Part shown: one piece after another, positions 33,285 to 64,000 of the stretch
How the letters are laid out: each line of letters starts with the position of its first letter
How positions within the stretch are numbered: position 1 is the stretch's first letter
From: Cristatella mucedo
Taxonomy: Eukaryota; Bryozoa; Phylactolaemata; Cristatellidae
Assembly: GCA_009760855.2 (NCBI GenBank)
Contig: WPIO01000009.1
Span: 837,001-901,000 of the forward strand
DNA: 64,000 nt
Direction of reading: 5' to 3'
Translations under genes and position numbers: made by a program
Notes under the pieces: model-generated
Told to the model about the DNA's origin: nothing
Databases searched by the model: none
What the model saw: only the letters and a program-made list of their open reading frames with translations

Positions 33285-34300
33285 AGAGAGCCAGCCGATG
33301 AACAATGCCAACAATTTATTCTACTACTCACAGAGTAGAGGGAGCACTTCACTCGCCCCTCTCTTCTACTCTAGTCCCTTCTCCTCGACTCCGGCTGTGC
33401 CTTGGCCGACCCCGATGGTGAATCCACCATCTGTTCACCAGCGTGTTATCGGCCTGTGCCAGCGCCTCATTAGAAGTGGACCACAGCTGTGCACAGGCCC
33501 CTCTCGAGGATGCTCCCACCAGCTGTTGAGGATGAGAGGGGTAGCAGCCCCCAGCCCGCATGCAATCGAACTACACCCCGGACCATTTACTCTGATCAAG
33601 CTAATTTAATTACTGCGAGTGAATGTTTAGCACGACTACTATTTGCCTTATCGACCCCTAGATAGTCAAAGAGATGCCCGTTGACTTTCCACCGAAACAC
33701 CCTTAGGTTTACCCTAACCGCACGGGCACCACATGATTCTAAGCCCAGAATGCACGCATCATTAATGGTGACGAAAGAAAAACCTGGTGGCATTCGGTCT
33801 GGCCACCGCTGCTTAATTGAACCTACTTAAGGCCTCACACTTTATTACATATAATGTCCCCAGAACCGAACGAATGCTTCAATGCCTCTTTCATTGCGTC
33901 GGGGATCGTGAAATTGCCACTGACAACCACTAACTCCGAGCCGGTGTCAACTACCGTCCGCATTGCTTTTCATTAGTTCAATCCTCGCACCAACAGGGCA
34001 TTTGCCCGGGCGCATGTCCGTACGACTGATGGAAGGAACCACACTCGTTCGTGCGCATCTCCTTACTAGTGAGGGAGAGGCTAACACATTTACAATTATT
34101 GTCCGTCCCGTGACACCAACCATTAATCTTTTCCCGACTCCCTATTGCTGTTATCCCCCTGACAGCGGATTAATATATTCGAACGATGTCTTCTAAATTG
34201 ACCCATTTTGCCACATTCAAGGCAAGGATAGCTTTTTCTTCGACCTCAATATGGGAATATGTCATTGGGGCCTCACCCTTTCATGCGAATCTGAACGTAA
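33285..34300 (-). pseudogene. Gypsy-like zinc knuckle and protease remnant
   Basis: On the minus strand, near 34200-34240, CLECGKMGQFRRH resembles a CCHC zinc knuckle that has lost its last ligands. Near 33900-33966 the frame reads TVVDTGSELVVVSGNF, the aspartic-protease active site (DTGS). A second frame (33596-33793) has VTINDACILGLES, the protease C-terminal strand. Stops lie between them. The segment 33285-33600 resembles 19317-19570 and may be LTR sequence of the same family. Confidence 0.55.
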
Positions 34301-34329
34301 ATTCACGGACTCATTTTTTAACCTCCTAG

Positions 34330-36080
34330 GTAATCTACATTTCCATTGAAAGTGCTACAATTTATTGCAATTAAAATAAGATACTCTGGCTTCCTGTTTT
34401 GTGCCACTACTCTTCGGTCAATGCAGCCCGTATCGGTACTTAGATCTCCTTACTATTTTCCTTCTCTCATTGATTTCATAACCTATCCTATTGTTAAATC
34501 TGTAACCTCAGAAACTATCCACAAATTAACTTCCCCTAGCTAACGACTCAGCGAGAATATAAGGTTTTTTGCTGGTATGTACTGTTCCAGAGACTGGTCG
34601 TTCAGAGGCCCAATTAAAGAATACTGGGAGGATGTGCAGCAGCGCATTATCTGTGGCTGATGGGTACGCCATTCATTTTCGCTAGCATCTCTCTATCGAA
34701 TGCCGGCTAGATCAGTGTCTCACCCTTCAGCCCAACCCTTCTAAACAATTCCTCATCACACTGGTTTCCCTTAGCTTCACGTCCACAGAGTATTCAGCAG
34801 GTAAGCAAATTTGTGTGGTCCCCAATATCCAATAGTGATAGCACGTTCATCACTTCAACAGCAGAACAATTTAAACCGATAGCAAGATGTAAAGCTGCGT
34901 CTAAACGGCAGACTTTTCTCTTGGTCAGGGCAGTTACTGTAGTATGCGCCTGTGGCTTCTCGGCCGTGATGTATGCCCCGCCGGCGGCGGGTGGCTGAGC
35001 CTTTGACGTAGGCATGTGGCCCATCACAGAGGCATTCCATTATCTGTGGTGAGTCAGTCAGCACCCAGCTCGTATATGGAGCCGCTAGGGAATAAAGACG
35101 AGAATCTCGTTCACTGCTTGAATTCGCCCGCTCGTGTCTTCGTGTCTGTGTGAGACTTGGCTAGCACTGCTGCCACCGGAGAATCAGTAACGTAATAACA
35201 CGACAGATTTATTCCCGCCAAAGACAGATTCGATGGCCGACTTAATCCCGCCACCAGGCGGTGTTCTAATTTGGTAGGCTGGTATTAAAGGGTGTTTCCC
35301 CGGAGACGCCGTGCCAACAAAGGCAGAAGTCGAGTTCGCCGCTGCAGTCATTGTTGCAGAGTAGTGTGAAACAAATATGAAAAAAAATAAATAAATAAAT
35401 AAAAAGAAGCTAGCAATGCGAGCGAAAGAGCGTACGCACTGGTGCAGTGGCCGTCGGGCGTGCTGCTACCGAGCATGCGGTAATAAAAGAGAAGAGAGTG
35501 GATAGCGTGCGTACCGTACAACGCACAGGCAGAAAGTGAATTTCGCAGCAAGGAGCACGTCACGTGCGGGCAAGGAGCTTGCCCGTTGGGCGGACGGAAC
35601 GTCGGCTGGGGGAGAAACCACATGATGCCGATGACCCACACGAGTTTGTTGATAGATCTGATAAACAGACCTACGGCGTATGCTACGTAGAAAGGCTGAA
35701 ATTTTGGTTACAATGCATAGGCCTCCCATATTCAAGGATTTTCTCAGAACACCTCAAAATAACTAGAGCTTATGAACGTCAGCTATTTGAACTTGAGCCG
35801 TGAGGGTGATGAGCCCGGGTTTTGATTGGCCGGCTGGACCAAAAAGTGGAGACACATCCTTTTGCTAATGAGGCTTCAGACTCGGCTGCTTACCCCGAAA
35901 TTGTGAGAAGGAATATGACGTACTAGCTTAAATCTGGGGAAAATTTGTCTAAAATATGCTGGACAGTTTGTCGTGTAAGCGCAGCTTTAGGCCTTCTTAA
36001 GCTCAGACCAAGCCAAATGAAGCAGGCTCGTAGTCACGTTGGTTTCATCAAGTCACCTGCTTTGCCGTGCCATTATAAGT
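34330..36080. other. Unassigned; possible LTR-like stretch
   Basis: No coding frame I trust. Around 35085-35160 the plus strand has GGGAATAAAGACGAG and a GTGTCTTCGTGTCTGTG tract, reminiscent of an LTR R-U5 end, but I see no partner. There is an (ATAA)n run near 35383-35400. Confidence 0.3.
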
Positions 36081-36164
36081 AGGTTTAGCTACTTTGGCTT
36101 TCTTTAGTGGCTGCTGCCGAAAAAATAACTCTTTCGCCACAAGACCTGCTGCCGGAAAATGTGC

Positions 36165-38910
36165 ATTCTCGCCTCCTGACATAGAGCGTTCTAACGTTCG
36201 TTTGTGTTCGTTGAAGAATTCTTCCGAAAACTGAAGTTCTTGCGAATATCTTATACGGAAACGATACAGCTAATACCTGTTTAAAGTGATTCTGATTGTT
36301 ATTTGACCGTAGCTCGTAAGAAATTACGTACCAATGGATGTCTAAACGCTTATCTCTTCGGGCTGCTGGGTCTCCCAAGCCGGCGGCTGCCTTAGCTAAG
36401 CCGGCGGCTAGTAACCTGCTTGTTAGTTATGATCGTCAGCAGCTGTTATCGCTTCGTCATCGTTGATCAAATACATTCCTAGATATTATTGTTGTGGCTA
36501 AGATTCATGAACTATGCATTAACAAAAGAAAAGCACCCAGTAGCCGCCTCGGTGGCCGAAACCGCCAGGTCAGACGCCGCTCGTTGGGCGGGAACTGCGA
36601 GCTGAGTACCCTCTCGTTTGGTATTCCTAGCATTGTCTCGAACCGCTCAGCATGCCGCCCCACATGCGTCACTGTAAATCTCTCTAACTTAGTGGTCATC
36701 AGGCCTGTTGTAACTCCATCGGCCAGACTTAACGCTTGCTTTTGGAATCCTCGCTTAACATGCAATAAGCCTCTGGTAATAGGCGACCTTATTTCTGAAA
36801 ATGGTATCGACATTCTCGCCCTAACTGAAACTTGGCTAAAATCGATAAAATGCCCGACAATTAGAGACGCTACCCCATCTAGTTTCTCGTTCTTTCACAC
36901 CCCTGAAACAATCCAAACTGAAGTTAAAGTGTCTATTAACGTGCACTCCAAATTCAACTACAAGCCATTTGCAGAACCCTCGAAGCAGTCTTTTGAATCA
37001 ATTGTCTCGGTCGCATCCGAAAAGAAGCTACCGATAGTGGCAGTAGTCTATCACTCAGCAGGTACCGACTCCTCATTTATCTCAGATTTCTCCGATCTCA
37101 TTTAGATTCCGTGTGCAAGAAATCGATCCTTCCTCGTTATGGATGATTTAAACGTTCACTTTGATAACTTATCTGACGCTTTCAGCACCGAATTTCGTAC
37201 ATTGACTGACTCATTGTCTCTTGTGGCTCATGTGCATGGCCCTATTCACATCAAGGGTCACACACTCGACCAGATTTTCTCGTACAACTGCACTTTGTCA
37301 TCACCAATTATTACCAAATCCTGCTTATCTGACCACACGCAGATCTCATTCAATCTACAGTGTCAGCCCACATCCTTCTCTAAAATAACCTGTGAATCGC
37401 GAAATCTCAAGATACTTGACATCGATACTGTCCGTGCGAGAATATCTGCTTCACCTCTGCTGCTCAGTCCTCCCTCCGATCTGTCATCATTGGTAGATAG
37501 CTACAGCACCACACTAGCTGACTCGCTCGACGAGTTTGCACCTCTGACAAAGTCCACTGTGTGCACCCACCCAGACGGCCTATGGTTTACCACAGATATT
37601 AAACTAGCCAGGTCTACTAAGCGAAAGCTTGAAAAAGCATGCAAAAGATCTGGACTGACCGGCCATCGACAGGCGTATGAAGACTACTGCAGGTCTTACC
37701 AATCGATCATAGAAAAGGCCAAGTCTAGCTTCTTTAAAAACATTATTGATATACAGTTGCACAATCCAAACGTGTTGATGTAGACGATAAACAATCTCCT
37801 CAACCGCTCGCAGATTAGCTCCTTACCTGATGATCCTTGTGATGATCTATCCGATCGCTTCTCTCGACTCTTTGTGCAGAAGATAGACAAGATCAGGGAA
37901 TCCATCGCTGCGATGACAACACCCCCCTAAAATGCTGTTCCCCGATTCCTGGCTGCACCTCAATGTCGAAAATTAAGCAGGTCACTAGTGATCAAGTCCT
38001 GAAGTTTGTATCCCAATCAGAGAAGACAACAAGTCTTCTGGATCCTATTCCCACTGCCCTATTCCTACTCTGCATTGATCTGCAGCTGCTGCTGCCATGC
38101 ATAGCTAACATCGTTAATATGTCATTAGCCTCAGGTCATGTCCCAGCACCTTTCAAAATAGCTTTAGTCAGGCCACTTCTTAAGAAAGCGAAACTAGACG
38201 AAGAGAACTTAAGCCACTACCGCCCAGTCTCCCTTCAACCATTCCTATCAAAGACACTGGAACGTGTCGTGGCGGACCAGCTGAACTCATATACCGAAAC
38301 CTCGCACCTTGCTAGTAAGTTCCAGTCTGGATTTAGAGCTAATCACTCCACAGAGTCAGCATTATTTAGGGTATACAACTATCTACTTAGAAATGCAGAC
38401 ACGGGTAGAATATCTCTGCTTGTTTTTCTGGATCTTTTGGCAGCTTTGTATACCATCGATCACAAAGTTCTTCTATAGCTCCTCTCATCTCTTCTGGGCA
38501 TCACTGGCACTGCTCTGCAATGGTTCAGGTCCTATCTCATTGGGAGACTCCAGAGTGTTGAAGAGAATTGACAGAGGTCATCCGAGGTACGTCTGAAATA
38601 TGGGGTACCTCAGGGTTCCGTGCTAGGTCCAGTTCTTGTCACGGTTTATACTCTCCCTCTTGGTGATGTGATTGCCAAGCACAAACTAGGCTTTCACTTC
38701 TCTGCGGATGACACTCAGTTGTACCTTTGCTTTGATCCCTCTCAGCCTTCGAGCACCTCAAACTCTCTCAAGTTACTTGCTTCCTGTAGTGATGACATCC
38801 GCACATGGATGGCAGCAAATTTTCTAAAACTAAACGAGGACTAAACTAAATTACTAGTTATTGGCAAACCCAGCGTGATTTACAAATTTGAAAGGCTGAC
38901 GCTCAAATGT
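36165..38910 (+). mobile_element. LINE-A, nearly full 5' and RT, 3' lost
   Basis: Starts with the family 5' region shared with 42760. Endonuclease pieces: ISENGIDILALTETWLKS (36782-36850) and a MDDLNVHFDNLS version of the GDFN box with Gly changed to Asp (37139). RT: RPVSLQPFLSKTLERVVADQ (38220-38280) and [12 protein letters not shown] (38695). Stops and frameshifts break it into at least four frames. It ends inside the RT at about 38910 in a CT-rich run. Confidence 0.85.
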
Positions 38911-39904
38911 CTCTTTATCTGTTTCTCTGTCTCTCTCTACCTCTCTCCTCTCTTTCTTTCTCTATGGCTCTCGTGATAAAAGTAATAAAAGAGGATTTCA
39001 CTAGAGTCACGTGGTATATGGCTGATATATAGCGACGATGGCTGGGAAGTCACTGTAAGCATCATAATGATTTCTTTACTAATGGACGTTAACGGCCATT
39101 TCAACAAGTTTCCTTGTTTTCTAAGCCTGAGAAATCGAGCACATAAAATCGAACTATCATAATAGAGATGGGCCATAGCAGATCGAGGTTTTTGTAGGAG
39201 ACACCAACTGGGAGCCGCCCTAGCTACCAGGAAAATGGGAAGGCGCCGATGCTACCACTGCTGACCAAGTGGTGCCTCATCAAGCAATACGTATCGGCTC
39301 CAAAAGTGAGTCAGTAACTTTCAATTACCTTATAATAATAAAAATCTTAGTAATACTTTTGTTCAATGTGTCTTTAAACAGATATATGTGAGCGGCGGTC
39401 AAAGTTCGTATCTTTGTCGAACCACAGATAGAGAAGATTGTGGGATGTAAAAAAATTCGCTAAGTGGCTTTACAGAACGAAGAAAACGGCTTGCAGCAGT
39501 TTTTTCACAATGGTTCGTGGCTCTCTGGATTAAAATAATGAAAATAACTAGCAGCTAGTGCAAGCTCTCCCACTACTGGCGGACTTACCCCCTTAAAGAA
39601 CTATGTCAAAACAGGATACCAGGTATCCCTCAAAGTCCGAATCTGTAGCTTTTATGGGGTAAAACTCAGGAAGAGCACCCAGGAAGAACCTGGGAGCTCA
39701 CCCTTGGGAGCATTGCGAATAATTTCGACGGGATATGCTGGACTTAGAACGTATTTCCCAAAGAATGAATGACAAGAATATGAGGGGATACAAAAGAAAT
39801 ACTTGAGAATGTTGACTAGTTCTTAATTCGCTGATTATTTTGACAAAGTTTGAACCATGGGATCCATGTATGTCATTTTTTCTATCGGAATTTGTTTATC
39901 TCAT

Positions 39905-40060
39905 TCAAAAGCGTTATACATAGTGCGACAAAAAGTCAAGATACTACCACCGTAGTTTGCAGTTGACAAAAAAGAATCACCTACTGCAGGTCTCGAACCA
40001 ACGACCCGAGTCGTGAAAAGAGGGCACCTTACCTTTTGGGCTAAAACCCAGTGACATAGC
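39905..40060 (-). mobile_element. SINE S2 copy, degraded
   Basis: Minus strand: AAAAGGTAAGGTGCCC, CACGACTCGGGTCGT dyad and GGTTCGAGACC. It is the same arrangement as 15890-16065, with more changes and a poorly defined 3' end. Confidence 0.6.
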
Positions 40061-40062
40061 GA

Positions 40063-40130
40063 TGTGAACACTGTGAGTTGAACCTAAGATCTATTGTCTG
40101 TAGTCAAATGCTCTACCATTGTGCTCCGGA
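40063..40130 (-). pseudogene. tRNA-Cys-like pseudogene
   Basis: Minus strand: AGCACAATGGTAGAGC (D arm), ATTTGACTACAGACAA (anticodon arm) and GGTTCAACTC (T arm). The anticodon arm matches tRNA-Cys except that GCA has become ACA. The acceptor stem ends (TCCGGAG and TTCACA) do not pair and the T stem is weak. It is a tRNA-derived relic, possibly a SINE head, not a working tRNA gene. Confidence 0.5.
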
Positions 40131-40236
40131 TTAATTTACATTTTAACGTATAGTGCCTATCGACTTTACTTCTGAAGCATAAATAATGGGACATAAAGCT
40201 TACTATGCACGGAGAAAAATTAGGTTGCATAGATGC

Positions 40237-40242
40237 TTTATT
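40237..40242 (-). promoter_or_regulatory. Candidate BIRC6 polyadenylation signal
   Basis: AATAAA on the minus strand, about 155 nt past the BIRC6 stop codon. Position and sequence fit a poly(A) signal; other candidates further down cannot be excluded. Confidence 0.5.
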
Positions 40243-40395
40243 ATTATTTTTACAAGCACGTGCCTCTAAAAACGTATCCTAAGAAGCGGCTTGAAAAGAT
40301 ATGCATTACTTAAAGCACGCAAATCTGGTGCATTTAATTGAGCTGAGAACGTGCACACCGTTATATTTTCTTCTTCGTCTAGATCTGTAGCCGTG

Positions 40396-64000
<23,605 letters not shown>

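Larger units (their letters stand above)
38920..40230. other. Intergenic region downstream of BIRC6
   Basis: No coding signal. It contains an SINE S2 copy (about 39905-40060) and a tRNA-Cys-like remnant (40063-40130). CT-rich sequence lies at 38910-38965. Confidence 0.5.

Noticed and set aside
40063-40130. Functional tRNA-Cys gene
   Set aside because: Acceptor stem unpaired, anticodon changed from GCA to ACA, weak T stem.

Overview
This is a stretch of metazoan nuclear DNA. It has spliceosomal introns, two LINE families, tRNA-derived SINEs, Ty3/Gypsy debris and long microsatellites. An invertebrate such as a sponge or cnidarian is likely, but the sequence does not fix the species. There are no bacterial-type operons.

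The only host protein-coding gene I can support is the 3' half of BIRC6 (BRUCE/Apollon), the giant IAP-type hybrid E2/E3 ubiquitin ligase. It runs on the minus strand from beyond position 64000 down to a stop codon at 40396-40398. I placed the exons by checking that donors, acceptors and reading phases agree. From 60731 downward they join in frame without a stop. The last exons encode a complete C-terminal UBC (E2) domain, with its catalytic cysteine in the VCLSILNTW motif at 53107-53109, followed by a short helical tail.

Roughly 4.2-21.7 kb is a second, decayed copy of the BIRC6 3' end, in the same orientation and about 37-41 kb away from its counterpart. Several exons can still be matched one to one. 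It is a pseudogene: LINEs sit inside two of its exons, and other exons carry 1-nt deletions, stops or lost donors. Two exons (12255-12329 and 16506-16726) keep exactly the length and open frame of the intact gene. The window therefore holds a partial tandem (segmental) duplication of BIRC6.

Much of the rest is transposons. LINE-A (L2/CR1-like: AP endonuclease plus reverse transcriptase, (ATT)n tail) has more than a dozen copies; the fullest is 42760-46267, inside a BIRC6 intron. LINE-B is a second RT family. Two tRNA-headed SINE families are present, one sharing the LINE-A 3' tail. Ty3/Gypsy remnants include integrase, reverse transcriptase, protease and zinc-knuckle pieces and a ~280-bp LTR pair. 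The AT-rich left edge (1-2420) carries a broken Polinton/Maverick-type integrase and small, partly overlapping ORFs. Unassigned stretches include 6297-7800, 21763-22430, 25400-26990, 34330-36080 and 38910-40230.
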